From the NCBI GenBank assembly GCA_958298945.1, contig OY282605.1, positions 111,534,267-111,598,266 of the forward strand: a stretch of DNA of 64,000 nt, given 5' to 3'. Position 1 is the stretch's first letter, and every line of letters starts with the position of its first letter. The notes below the pieces were generated by a model. That model did not search any database. It was not told the DNA's origin and saw only the letters and a list, made by a program, of their open reading frames with translations. The position numbers were made by a program, and so were the translations under genes. The DNA is from Atherix ibis. Lineage: Eukaryota > Arthropoda > Insecta > Diptera > Athericidae. This document shows, in pieces, positions 32,855 through 43,882 of the stretch.

Positions 32855-32974
32855 ATCTGCGGCCATACCGTCCTGGATCCACCGGTTCTCGTCCGATCAC
32901 CGAAGTTAAGCAGGACTGGGCGTGGTTAGTACTTAGATGGGTGACCGCTTGGGAACACCGCGTGTCGCAGGTTT
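32855..32974 (+). rRNA. 5S rRNA, unit 27
   Basis: Consensus gene with the aaaataattgcg leader: the repeat of unit 23. Confidence 0.92.
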
Positions 32975-33509
32975 TTTTTAAATATTTTTGCCAGATCCAC
33001 TGCAGTTTTCCGACCTTTTTACATTCAGATACTAGCATTTATTCTATTAAACGCTGCTAACAACTTTGATATCTTCAATGAACGTTCCCATCTTGTGTTC
33101 TCTATAAACTGTGTTAAGTATAGACATTTAAGAACTTATCAGTAAATATTGCGATTTTCGATTTAACTAAATGGAGAATAATACTGACAATGTACATATA
33201 CAAGTATATATTTGTCTCATGGTCTTTTTAGCCCAGCTACTAGAAATTTCTTTTAAATTCAATGTGATTGGTCGGTCGGTCTACTGACTGACTTCAACTA
33301 CTGACAGCTGACACTTGACATTAATCGGTCATCAGATCAAAATAAATAAAGAACAATTCATTAGAATTTATTGAAGTGTGCGTTCTTTATTGGTTCAGTT
33401 TTTATATATCGCACAATTGAAACATAACACAAAATATTTAAAAGGATATTAAGTTAGGAAAAAAGAAAATGATTGCGAAGAAAACTGAAAAGAGTAGGCA
33501 AAATTAACT

Positions 33510-33629
33510 ATCTGCGGCCATACCGTCCTGGATCCACCGGTTCTCGTCCGATCACCGAAGTTAAGCAGGACTGGGCGTGGTTAGTACTTAGATGGGTGAC
33601 CGCTTGGGAACACCGCGTGTCGCAGGTTT
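33510..33629 (+). rRNA. 5S rRNA, unit 28
   Basis: Consensus gene, cttttaacatt spacer variant: the repeat of unit 24. Confidence 0.92.
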
Positions 33630-34164
33630 TTTTTAAATATTTTTGCCAGATCCACTGCAGTTTTCCGACCTTTTAACATTCAGATACTAGCATTTATTCT
33701 ATTAAACGCTGCTAACAACTTTGATATCTTCAATGAACGTTCCCATCTTGTGTTCTCTATAAACTGTGTTAAGTATAGACATTTAAGAACTTATCAGTAA
33801 ATATTGCGATTTTCGATTTAACTAAATGGAGAATAATACTGACAATGTACATATACAAGTATATATTTGTCTCATGGTCTTTTTAGCCCAGCTACTAGAA
33901 ATTTCTTTTAAATTCAATGTGATTGGTCGGTCGGTCTACTGACTGACTTCAACTACTGACAGCTGACACTTGACATTAATCGGTCATCAGATCAAAATAA
34001 ATAAAGAACAATTCATTAGAATTTATTGAAGTGTGCGTTCTTTATTGGTTCAGTTTTTATATATCGCACAATTGAAACATAACACAAAATATTTAAAAGG
34101 ATATTAAGTTAGGAAAAAAGAAAATGATTGCGAAGAAAACTGAAAAGAGTAGGCAAAATTAACT

Positions 34165-34284
34165 ATCTGCGGCCATACCGTCCTGGATCCACCGGTTCTC
34201 GTCCGATCACCGAAGTTAAGCAGGACTGGGCGTGGTTAGTACTTAGATGGGTGACCGCTTGGGAACACCGCGTGTCGCAGGTTT
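34165..34284 (+). rRNA. 5S rRNA, unit 29
   Basis: Consensus gene and common spacer. Confidence 0.92.
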
Positions 34285-34819
34285 TTTTTAAATATTTTTG
34301 CCAGATCCACTGCAGTTTTCCGACCTTTTTACATTCAGATACTAGCATTTATTCTATTAAACGCTGCTAACAACTTTGATATCTTCAATGAACGTTCCCA
34401 TCTTGTGTTCTCTATAAACTGTGTTAAGTATAGACATTTAAGAACTTATCAGTAAATATTGCGATTTTCGATTTAACTAAATGGAGAATAATACTGACAA
34501 TGTACATATACAAGTATATATTTGTCTCATGGTCTTTTTAGCCCAGCTACTAGAAATTTCTTTTAAATTCAATGTGATTGGTCGGTCGGTCTACTGACTG
34601 ACTTCAACTACTGACAGCTGACACTTGACATTAATCGGTCATCAGATCAAAATAAATAAAGAACAATTCATTAGAATTTATTGAAGTGTGCGTTCTTTAT
34701 TGGTTCAGTTTTTATATATCGCACAATTGAAACATAACACAAAATATTTAAAAGGATATTAAGTTAGGAAAAAAGAAAATGATTGCGAAGAAAACTGAAA
34801 AGAGTAGGCAAAATTAACT

Positions 34820-34939
34820 ATCTGCGGCCATACCGTCCTGGATCCACCGGTTCTCGTCCGATCACCGAAGTTAAGCAGGACTGGGCGTGGTTAGTACTTA
34901 GATGGGTGACCGCTTGGGAACACCGCGTGTCGCAGGTTT
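34820..34939 (+). rRNA. 5S rRNA, unit 30
   Basis: Consensus gene and common spacer. Confidence 0.92.
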
Positions 34940-35474
34940 TTTTTAAATATTTTTGCCAGATCCACTGCAGTTTTCCGACCTTTTTACATTCAGATACTAG
35001 CATTTATTCTATTAAACGCTGCTAACAACTTTGATATCTTCAATGAACGTTCCCATCTTGTGTTCTCTATAAACTGTGTTAAGTATAGACATTTAAGAAC
35101 TTATCAGTAAATATTGCGATTTTCGATTTAACTAAATGGAGAATAATACTGACAATGTACATATACAAGTATATATTTGTCTCATGGTCTTTTTAGCCCA
35201 GCTACTAGAAATTTCTTTTAAATTCAATGTGATTGGTCGGTCGGTCTACTGACTGACTTCAACTACTGACAGCTGACACTTGACATTAATCGGTCATCAG
35301 ATCAAAATAAATAAAGAACAATTCATTAGAATTTATTGAAGTGTGCGTTCTTTATTGGTTCAGTTTTTATATATCGCACAATTGAAACATAACACAAAAT
35401 ATTTAAAAGGATATTAAGTTAGGAAAAAAGAAAATGATTGCGAAGAAAACTGAAAAGAGTAGGCAAAATTAACT

Positions 35475-35594
35475 ATCTGCGGCCATACCGTCCTGGATCC
35501 ACCGGTTCTCGTCCGATCACCGAAGTTAAGCAGGACTGGGCGTGGTTAGTACTTAGATGGGTGACCGCTTGGGAACACCGCGTGTCGCAGGTTT
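35475..35594 (+). rRNA. 5S rRNA, unit 31
   Basis: Consensus gene, cttttaacatt spacer variant. Confidence 0.92.
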
Positions 35595-36129
35595 TTTTTA
35601 AATATTTTTGCCAGATCCACTGCAGTTTTCCGACCTTTTAACATTCAGATACTAGCATTTATTCTATTAAACGCTGCTAACAACTTTGATATCTTCAATG
35701 AACGTTCCCATCTTGTGTTCTCTATAAACTGTGTTAAGTATAGACATTTAAGAACTTATCAGTAAATATTGCGATTTTCGATTTAACTAAATGGAGAATA
35801 ATACTGACAATGTACATATACAAGTATATATTTGTCTCATGGTCTTTTTAGCCCAGCTACTAGAAATTTCTTTTAAATTCAATGTGATTGGTCGGTCGGT
35901 CTACTGACTGACTTCAACTACTGACAGCTGACACTTGACATTAATCGGTCATCAGATCAAAATAAATAAAGAACAATTCATTAGAATTTATTGAAGTGTG
36001 CGTTCTTTATTGGTTCAGTTTTTATATATCGCACAATTGAAACATAACACAAAATATTTAAAAGGATATTAAGTTAGGAAAAAAGAAAATGATTGCGAAG
36101 AAAACTGAAAAGAGTAGGCAAAATTAACT

Positions 36130-36249
36130 ATCTGCGGCCATACCGTCCTGGATCCACCGGTTCTCGTCCGATCACCGAAGTTAAGCAGGACTGGGCGTGG
36201 TTAGTACTTAGATGGTTGACCGCTTGGGAACACCGCGTGTCGCAGGTTT
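36130..36249 (+). rRNA. 5S rRNA variant, unit 32 (G87T)
   Basis: G to T at nt 87 (36216) in the box C region. The same position is changed to C in the broken units 13 and 18. Confidence 0.88.
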
Positions 36250-36784
36250 TTTTTAAATATTTTTGCCAGATCCACTGCAGTTTTCCGACCTTTTTACATT
36301 CAGATACTAGCATTTATTCTATTAAACGCTGCTAACAACTTTGATATCTTCAATGAACGTTCCCATCTTGTGTTCTCTATAAACTGTGTTAAGTATAGAC
36401 ATTTAAGAACTTATCAGTAAATATTGCGATTTTCGATTTAACTAAATGGAGAATAATACTGACAATGTACATATACAAGTATATATTTGTCTCATGGTCT
36501 TTTTAGCCCAGCTACTAGAAATTTCTTTTAAATTCAATGTGATTGGTCGGTCGGTCTACTGACTGACTTCAACTACTGACAGCTGACACTTGACATTAAT
36601 CGGTCATCAGATCAAAATAAATAAAGAACAATTCATTAGAATTTATTGAAGTGTGCGTTCTTTATTGGTTCAGTTTTTATATATCGCACAATTGAAACAT
36701 AACACAAAATATTTAAAAGGATATTAAGTTAGGAAAAAAGAAAATGATTGCGAAGAAAACTGAAAAGAGTAGGCAAAATTAACT

Positions 36785-36904
36785 ATCTGCGGCCATACCG
36801 TCCTGGATCCACCGGTTCTCGTCCGATCACCGAAGTTAAGCAGGACTGGGCGTGGTTAGTACTTAGATGGGTGACCGCTTGGGAACACCGCGTGTCGCAG
36901 GTTT
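36785..36904 (+). rRNA. 5S rRNA, unit 33
   Basis: Consensus gene, cttttaacatt spacer variant. Confidence 0.92.
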
Positions 36905-37439
36905 TTTTTAAATATTTTTGCCAGATCCACTGCAGTTTTCCGACCTTTTAACATTCAGATACTAGCATTTATTCTATTAAACGCTGCTAACAACTTTGAT
37001 ATCTTCAATGAACGTTCCCATCTTGTGTTCTCTATAAACTGTGTTAAGTATAGACATTTAAGAACTTATCAGTAAATATTGCGATTTTCGATTTAACTAA
37101 ATGGAGAATAATACTGACAATGTACATATACAAGTATATATTTGTCTCATGGTCTTTTTAGCCCAGCTACTAGAAATTTCTTTTAAATTCAATGTGATTG
37201 GTCGGTCGGTCTACTGACTGACTTCAACTACTGACAGCTGACACTTGACATTAATCGGTCATCAGATCAAAATAAATAAAGAACAATTCATTAGAATTTA
37301 TTGAAGTGTGCGTTCTTTATTGGTTCAGTTTTTATATATCGCACAATTGAAACATAACACAAAATATTTAAAAGGATATTAAGTTAGGAAAAAAGAAAAT
37401 GATTGCGAAGAAAACTGAAAAGAGTAGGCAAAATTAACT

Positions 37440-37559
37440 ATCTGCGGCCATACCGTCCTGGATCCACCGGTTCTCGTCCGATCACCGAAGTTAAGCAGGA
37501 CTGGGCGTGGTTAGTACTTAGATGGGTGACCGCTTGGGAACACCGCGTGTCGCAGGTTT
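37440..37559 (+). rRNA. 5S rRNA, unit 34
   Basis: Consensus gene and common spacer. Confidence 0.92.
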
Positions 37560-38094
37560 TTTTTAAATATTTTTGCCAGATCCACTGCAGTTTTCCGACC
37601 TTTTTACATTCAGATACTAGCATTTATTCTATTAAACGCTGCTAACAACTTTGATATCTTCAATGAACGTTCCCATCTTGTGTTCTCTATAAACTGTGTT
37701 AAGTATAGACATTTAAGAACTTATCAGTAAATATTGCGATTTTCGATTTAACTAAATGGAGAATAATACTGACAATGTACATATACAAGTATATATTTGT
37801 CTCATGGTCTTTTTAGCCCAGCTACTAGAAATTTCTTTTAAATTCAATGTGATTGGTCGGTCGGTCTACTGACTGACTTCAACTACTGACAGCTGACACT
37901 TGACATTAATCGGTCATCAGATCAAAATAAATAAAGAACAATTCATTAGAATTTATTGAAGTGTGCGTTCTTTATTGGTTCAGTTTTTATATATCGCACA
38001 ATTGAAACATAACACAAAATATTTAAAAGGATATTAAGTTAGGAAAAAAGAAAATGATTGCGAAGAAAACTGAAAAGAGTAGGCAAAATTAACT

Positions 38095-38214
38095 ATCTGC
38101 GGCCATACCGTCCTGGATCCACCGGTTCTCGTCCGATCACCGAAGTTAAGCAGGACTGGGCGTGGTTAGTACTTAGATGGTTGACCGCTTGGGAACACCG
38201 CGTGTCGCAGGTTT
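38095..38214 (+). rRNA. 5S rRNA variant, unit 35 (G87T)
   Basis: Same nt 87 change as unit 32, plus private spacer changes (cgctactaac, acgcttgaca, cataaaac). Confidence 0.88.
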
Positions 38215-38749
38215 TTTTTAAATATTTTTGCCAGATCCACTGCAGTTTTCCGACCTTTTTACATTCAGATACTAGCATTTATTCTATTAAACGCTACTAA
38301 CAACTTTGATATCTTCAATGAACGTTCCCATCTTGTGTTCTCTATAAACTGTGTTAAGTATAGACATTTAAGAACTTATCAGTAAATATTGCGATTTTCG
38401 ATTTAACTAAATGGAGAATAATACTGACAATGTACATATACAAGTATATATTTGTCTCATGGTCTTTTTAGCCCAGCTACTAGAAATTTCTTTTAAATTC
38501 AATGTGATTGGTCGGTCGGTCTACTGACTGACTTCAACTACTGACAGCTGACGCTTGACATTAATCGGTCATCAGATCAAAATAAATAAAGAACAATTCA
38601 TTAGAATTTATTGAAGTGTGCGTTCTTTATTGGTTCAGTTTTTATATATCGCACAATTGAAACATAAAACAAAATATTTAAAAGGATATTAAGTTAGGAA
38701 AAAAGAAAATGATTGCGAAGAAAACTGAAAAGAGTAGGCAAAATTAACT

Positions 38750-38869
38750 ATCTGCGGCCATACCGTCCTGGATCCACCGGTTCTCGTCCGATCACCGAAG
38801 TTAAGCAGGACTGGGCGTGGTTAGTACTTAGATGGGTGACTGCTTGGGAACACCGCGTGTCGCAGGTTT
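38750..38869 (+). rRNA. 5S rRNA variant, unit 36, last of the array (C92T)
   Basis: C to T at nt 92 (38841). Its spacer has a private ttaaccggtc change and is cut off at about 39242, where the sequence turns into unrelated A-rich DNA. Confidence 0.9.
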
Positions 38870-39301
38870 TTTTTAAATATTTTTGCCAGATCCACTGCAG
38901 TTTTCCGACCTTTTTACATTCAGATACTAGCATTTATTCTATTAAACGCTGCTAACAACTTTGATATCTTCAATGAACGTTCCCATCTTGTGTTCTCTAT
39001 AAACTGTGTTAAGTATAGACATTTAAGAACTTATCAGTAAATATTGCGATTTTCGATTTAACTAAATGGAGAATAATACTGACAATGTACATATACAAGT
39101 ATATATTTGTCTCATGGTCTTTTTAGCCCAGCTACTAGAAATTTCTTTTAAATTCAATGTGATTGGTCGGTCGGTCTACTGACTGACTTCAACTACTGAC
39201 AGCTGACACTTGACATTAACCGGTCATCAGATCAAAATAAATCTAAAATAAAATTTAAAAAAAAAAAACAAATCAATGGAGAAATATTTAAATATTTAAT
39301 A

Positions 39302-39353
39302 TAAATCGAAAATCGCAATATTTACTGATAAGTTCTTAAATGTCTATACTTAA
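39302..39353 (-). repeat. Inverted fragment of the 5S spacer at the array edge
   Basis: 52 bp that are the exact reverse complement of the spacer stretch from ttaagtatagac to gcgattttcgattta. It lies 60 bp past the array end in the opposite orientation. Between it and the array is A-rich DNA. Confidence 0.9.
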
Positions 39354-39600
39354 TCATCATTATAAACAATTTACCTGTCTAATCAGAAAACGAAGATCAG
39401 CGTTCCAGTTATTAGCCACAGTGCCTAGAACAGCTTTCGTTTATGCAAGGAGTGTAATTGCGCATTTATGTACGGCTATACATTTTTTTCTTACAATTTT
39501 TATTTTCTCAGGAATATCTTGAGAGCTAGATTGATTGGTACCAAAATGAAAATGACCAAATCCTGCCAAATGTCATCTATGCAAAGATATACCTGGGGTT
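39354..39600. other. No feature recognised
   Basis: AT-rich DNA between the inverted spacer fragment and the degenerate repeats. A 60-codon open frame at 39340-39522 shows no recognisable domain. Confidence 0.5.
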
Positions 39601-40470
39601 ATTCTAAGACGCTATTGTCAATTTTGGGATGATTGTAGCCGGTGCTTCAATCTTCACTTATGGAAAATGCAGTCGGAAAAATTATCTTCAATTTTGGCGA
39701 ACAGGATTCGAGAATCAGTACTTTCAATTTGTGCAAAAATCAGTCTAAATATGGTCTTCTTTTGACCAATGCCAGTTGAGGGAGGAAACGATTGTAAATT
39801 ACGATCAATGGCAGTCGAGGACGTGATCTTCAATTTTGGCGAATACCATAGCAGACTAGATCATCATTACTATCAATTTTCCCCTATGGTTTGTTGAATA
39901 GAAAACAAGAACATGACCTTCAATTTGGTCAGTGACAGTGGAGCACAAAATGGCGTTAAATTTCAACCGATAACAGTTGAAGACGTGATACTCAAATTCG
40001 TCGAATAGTCGAGAACGTTTTTAAATTTTGGCCAATGTCAGTCTAAATACAGTCTTCTTTTTTGACCAATAGTAATTGAGGCAGGATACGATTTTCAATT
40101 ATGATCAATGACAGTCCAGAACATGATCTTCAATGTCGGTGAATAGCAGTCGAAAACGTGATGTCTTCAATTTAGCCAATGACATTCGAGAACAACGTGA
40201 TTTTAAATTTTAGCTTACTGTAGTAGATATCTCCAATTTTGGAAATTGATAATAAAGGAGGGATAAAAGACTTTCAATTATGGCGTATTGCAGTGAAGAA
40301 CGTCATCTATATACAAGTTGGCCAACGGCACAAAATATAGTTTTCAATTTTGGCTAAAACAAATCGATAAAATGGTCTTCAATTCTATCGATATTGGCGA
40401 ATGACTTTCGAGAACGTGATCTTCAATTTTGGCGAATAGTAGACGAGATCATCATTACTTCCAAGTTGAA
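39601..40470. repeat. Degenerate minisatellite built on a TTCAATTTTGGC core
   Basis: The phrases 'cttcaattttggcgaat' and 'cagtcgagaacgtgat' recur about every 40-60 bp with many substitutions. A longer period is visible: the block starting cagtctaaat at 39741 is repeated, diverged, from 40039 (298 bp later). The gatcatcattact phrase returns near 39860 and 40450. Repeat identity is too low for recent amplification. Confidence 0.7.
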
Positions 40471-40549
40471 AAATTAATAAGTTCATATTAGCGTAGAAGG
40501 GAATAAATGGCTATCGCAAAATAATATGCAAAATTTTTGTTGTGTATAA

Positions 40550-40600
40550 TGTATTATTATTATTATTATTATTTGTATTTGTATTTGTATTTGTAATTAT
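40550..40600. repeat. Microsatellites (TAT)n then (TTTGTA)n
   Basis: About seven TAT triplets run into four copies of a ttgtatt-type hexamer. The surrounding 40471-40850 is AT-rich with nothing else recognised. Confidence 0.85.
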
Positions 40601-40850
40601 AATTTATCTAATCTATAGTAATTAATGTATTTACAATAAATTATCTTAAATTGAACAAGGATCACAATTAATTTCTTTATTTTTCATTTTTTTACTTTAT
40701 TTTACTTCACGTTATTATTTCACATTATAGCTTACTTAAATAGAATTTTCCAAGGTAACTAATAATATCGGAAAAAATTATAGATTTTTTTTCGTACAAT
40801 TTTTTTTGCACAATATCTTACCAAACTTAAATACTAAATAAACACTAACG

Positions 40851-40962
40851 TTTATTGTATGTGTGAATGTCGTACAGATATACAATATTGTATGTGGAAA
40901 TGTCGTACAGTTTATTGTATGTGTGAATGTCGTACAGTTTATTGTATATGTCGTACAGATAC
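40851..40962 (-). terminator. Tandem repeat carrying several AATAAA signals, TMC 3' end region
   Basis: Imperfect repeats of 27-33 bp of the type tttattgtatgtgtgaatg-tcgtacag. On the minus strand each main copy gives AATAAA (40851-40856, 40911-40916, 40938-40943). They lie 260-360 bp past the TMC stop codon, a reasonable 3' UTR length, so they are candidate polyadenylation signals. Function is inferred. Confidence 0.5.
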
Positions 40963-41205
40963 ACAATCCATATTAATTTATATTATATAAAGTATGTATG
41001 AGTTCCGCTAGGGCAAAGAGTAAAAAATACTGTGAGAAAGGAAATTATTTGTTCTTAAATATAATGTAAAAAAGGTTCAATCCTAAACCTACGAATTAGA
41101 TAATAAAAAGCTGTAGTGACTGGTCATCTAATTAAATGAGATGATACACTCTTTACACGTGAAGTAGCGTTGCAGTCGTATAATGCGTTTTTCATTTTGT
41201 GCAAT

Positions 41206-43296
41206 TTAATCATTGCCACTATCAGTTCGATTTCGTTCTCTGACGGGACGTTGTTCTCGTTCTCGGTCGAATTGGCGTATTTTCTTTTGATGGTCCTGCT
41301 GCTGTTTAATAAAAGAACTCAATCGATTAAGCAAAAACTGTTTGTCGTGTCCTTCGAGGACAAGTTGATTTTTGAGCACCTCTACCATGTGCTTATTGGC
41401 ATCTGATACCGCATAGTAATAGTAGAGACAGAGTATAAGTACAATGAAGCAGGGAATAGCAAAGCCGGCAGTGCCCAGGAAAAATATGAAATTTTGGATG
41501 ACTATTGGCATTTTTAAAAATGCTAGTACCGCCGCATCCCAAACCGATGCTAGACCTCGAAACGGACCGCATGACCTGGATGGCATTATCTCAGCTATCG
41601 TGTATACAACAGGCGCCACCGCTATGATGTATGATATCAACAGTGTGAACATGAACAATGAATTCGATCTTGACGCACGATAGAGAATTGCGGATGGCTT
41701 CGAATTTACCAGACACGCAAAACGCTTAATATAAAACATCAAAAATGTGAGAATGACTGCGATTGCCGGCAGGCACGGTGCATAGAAACTTCCAAGCCAG
41801 CACAGAGTTTGCGAATAGACCACATCCAGTACGTGCTTTGACAATTCGAATTCTTGTTCGCCTATCAATCGAGCGAATTTCGTTTTTACATATTTGGCAA
41901 GAAGGGCTCGTGGAAAATTAACGAAAAACGTGACTAGTACATGCGTTACGAAATCTATAATGAAGAGTTTGTAGAACTGTTGGCCAACGAATGTCTCCCA
42001 ACACTGAGGAGTTCCATTGTCTTGATCATAACACTCTGTATAGCTTCGAGGTATAACAAGATAATAAAAACGACTCAGTAGGACACCTAACGATGAGAGG
42101 CGCAAGAATACTGTCCGCAGAAGTGTAATTTTAATAATAAACATTGGTGAATACTCTTCCAGCCTGACCAAATAGTTGAATAAAATCGGAACAATTAAAT
42201 TCAAGCATACAATAGCCAAGTAGGGAAGGAATTCGTAGAAAAGTATTGATAATTGTTGCTGATTGATATTGGTATGCGGCGATGTGGCAATTCGTTCAAA
42301 GTGCATGTTCCCATTCGCTTCGGTAGACTTTTCAATTTGTACCATAGAACTGTAGTTGCCACTGGTCGAAGTAGATTGGGATGATGTCAGCATTAGTTTC
42401 TGTTTGAGATTCGGCTCCAATACATCGAGGCTAATATTGAACAAAACGTATATCAAATATGCGGCTGCCATCAGTATTAGTATAACAGCTACGTTAACAA
42501 CTAATCTTAAAACAACCAATTTAAACATGATCTCCTTGGAACGATTATTTCGTTCGTACTCCATTCGTTTTGAGTACAACAGACCTTTGATCTCGTTGTA
42601 CAATGCTTTGTGCTTAATGTCGGCCGACTTCTCATTGTGTATACAAAAATCCCATCCGCCAAATACTAAATTACAATATTGATAAAACTGGCCTTCTCCA
42701 TCGACTAAACGATCCTTAAACTCGTGCGATGCCGCCTTGACTATGGCTAATAGCGAAATAAGAAAATACATCGCAGTTACACATATATACGCCAACGGAA
42801 GATCATAATACATTTCCGTTTTCGTCTCGTACTGACTAGAGTTATCATTGAACGGATGATAACCGAATATTTTATTTGTATACATGCCGTAGAACATAAG
42901 TGTTCGTTCCATTACGCCAGTGCCTTGTATTATATCTAATATCGAAAATTTATCAGTTACATTATTGAAATATTTCTCAGCACAGCATTGTGTTGAGTTG
43001 CCCTCTAATTCTAGATCGCATACATCGTCTTTTGGCTCAATTAATGTTAGATTCGGTATCACAATAAATAATAATATTAAACTAAATATTATCAAATTTA
43101 AAAACATCAGCCATCGTAGAAAAAGGAAGAATGCCACAACTCCGGTACCGAAATTCCCTTCGATTTGTTTCAATGAGTTCCGCCATAATTCCATTTTAGT
43201 AATGATCTCGTCCCATTTTGCTACGCAACGTTGCCAAAATTTACGCCGTTGCCATTTGATTTGATCTAAACCTTGTAAGCGAAGTTTTGTTGCATT
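41206..43296 (-). CDS. TMC (transmembrane channel-like) protein, coding exon 3
   Basis: This exon encodes residues 138-833 of an 833-residue protein with exons 1 (54375-54537) and 2 (47668-47915). TMC proteins are multi-pass membrane proteins related to mechanotransduction channel subunits. The exon starts after TTTTTGCAG (acceptor) in phase 0, joining exon 2 without a break. The family signature CWETFVGQQFYKL falls near residue 570, and the stretch WRNSLKQIEGNFGTGVVAFF precedes the first membrane segment (about 188-220). Many further hydrophobic segments follow (e.g. FLPYLAIVCLNLIVPILF, IIDFVTHVLVTFFVNF, FIFFLGTAGFAIPCFIVLIL), then a charged tail ending at TAA. No frameshift is seen. It resembles the insect genes usually named TMC7-like, but the subfamily is from memory. 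Confidence 0.92.
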   Translation of the reverse strand, partial: NATKLRLQGLDQIKWQRRKFWQRCVAKWDEIITKMELWRNSLKQIEGNFGTGVVAFFLFLRWLMFLNLIIFSLILLFIVIPNLTLIEPKDDVCDLELEGNSTQCCAEKYFNNVTDKFSILDIIQGTGVMERTLMFYGMYTNKIFGYHPFNDNSSQYETKTEMYYDLPLAYICVTAMYFLISLLAIVKAASHEFKDRLVDGEGQFYQYCNLVFGGWDFCIHNEKSADIKHKALYNEIKGLLYSKRMEYERNNRSKEIMFKLVVLRLVVNVAVILILMAAAYLIYVLFNISLDVLEPNLKQKLMLTSSQSTSTSGNYSSMVQIEKSTEANGNMHFERIATSPHTNINQQQLSILFYEFLPYLAIVCLNLIVPILFNYLVRLEEYSPMFIIKITLLRTVFLRLSSLGVLLSRFYYLVIPRSYTECYDQDNGTPQCWETFVGQQFYKLFIIDFVTHVLVTFFVNFPRALLAKYVKTKFARLIGEQEFELSKHVLDVVYSQTLCWLGSFYAPCLPAIAVILTFLMFYIKRFACLVNSKPSAILYRASRSNSLFMFTLLISYIIAVAPVVYTIAEIMPSRSCGPFRGLASVWDAAVLAFLKMPIVIQNFIFFLGTAGFAIPCFIVLILCLYYYYAVSDANKHMVEVLKNQLVLEGHDKQFLLNRLSSFIKQQQDHQKKIRQFDREREQRPVRERNRTDSGND

Positions 43297-43555
43297 CTGC
43301 AAAAATAATGGAAATAAAAAACAATGTTAAATAAGTTTATAGTTATTTAAAAAAGATATTAATTTTTATTTATGTTAGATAAATAAAAGGGAAATATTAT
43401 ACGTGGATAAAATTGGCGGATTGATGGACAAAAAGTATTTGAAGTAACAACGACACGTATTTTTGCATTTCCTTACGCATTCACACAATCATTAACCGAC
43501 GAATGAATACATGGACAAGACACGATACAATAGTAGTTTATTTAACGCAATTTAC

Positions 43556-43882
43556 TTACAATACTTTGGATAGATATTTTCTAAATTTCAAATAGTTTGG
43601 AAGAAAACCAAGTATAATTTGTATTGCACTACCGAAGAACAAGGCTGAGAAACAAGTATAAAGTTGGTACGGTGAAAGTGTAGATAATAGACTAACTTCA
43701 TATATAAAAAACAAAGAAATTACACTGAAAAAAATTAAATAAATAAAAAAAAGCGAATCAGATAAAAATAAAAAGATTTCGAAGGAATAAAAAATATATT
43801 TTGGAACATAAAACATAAAGTTCTCTAAGGTCAGCTCTTTAATCTGATAGTTGCCAAACATATATGTCATCCAAAATGGCAT
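43556..43882 (-). CDS. Hypothetical hydrophobic 108-aa open frame in TMC intron 2
   Basis: Starts with ATG after AAACC and is rich in F, I, L and Y, with about three or four possible membrane segments. Its end overlaps a strong splice donor (ATT|GTAAGT), so it could be the first exon of a nested gene or a degraded receptor. It was not recognised as any family. AT-rich DNA easily yields such F/I/L/Y-rich frames, so it may be meaningless. Confidence 0.2.
   Translation of the reverse strand: MPFWMTYMFGNYQIKELTLENFMFYVPKYIFYSFEIFLFLSDSLFFIYLIFFSVISLFFIYEVSLLSTLSPYQLYTCFSALFFGSAIQIILGFLPNYLKFRKYLSKVL

Larger units (their letters stand above)
1..39242 (+). repeat. Tandem 5S rDNA array, 655-bp unit, interrupted by three retroelements
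   Basis: Thirty-six copies of a unit of exactly 655 bp (gene about 120 bp, spacer about 535 bp) follow head to tail on the plus strand. Spacing is constant except in two units of 702 bp (47-bp insertion in the gene), one of which also has 5 bp added in its spacer, and where retroelements interrupt it. Between elements there are 2 (window start), 9 and 5 units, then 20 uninterrupted units. Units are nearly identical. Variants sort into spacer classes: the stretch about 200 bp past the gene reads either ctgacaatgtacat or ctgataatgttctt, and the base before aaacataac is G or C. The last unit breaks off at about 39242. The left end lies outside the window. Confidence 0.95.

Noticed and set aside
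1..39242. CRISPR-like or satellite interpretation of the 655-bp repeats
   Set aside because: Each unit holds a structured 5S gene with terminator, and the spacers are constant rather than unique.
40778..40966. 62-codon minus-strand frame with repeated CTTFTHTIN
   Set aside because: Produced by the short tandem repeat. No sign of a real protein.
41170..43264. Plus-strand frames over the TMC exon
   Set aside because: Antisense shadows of a well-supported coding exon.
43556..43882. Alternative first exon of TMC
   Set aside because: It would end in phase 2, while TMC exon 3 needs phase 0.
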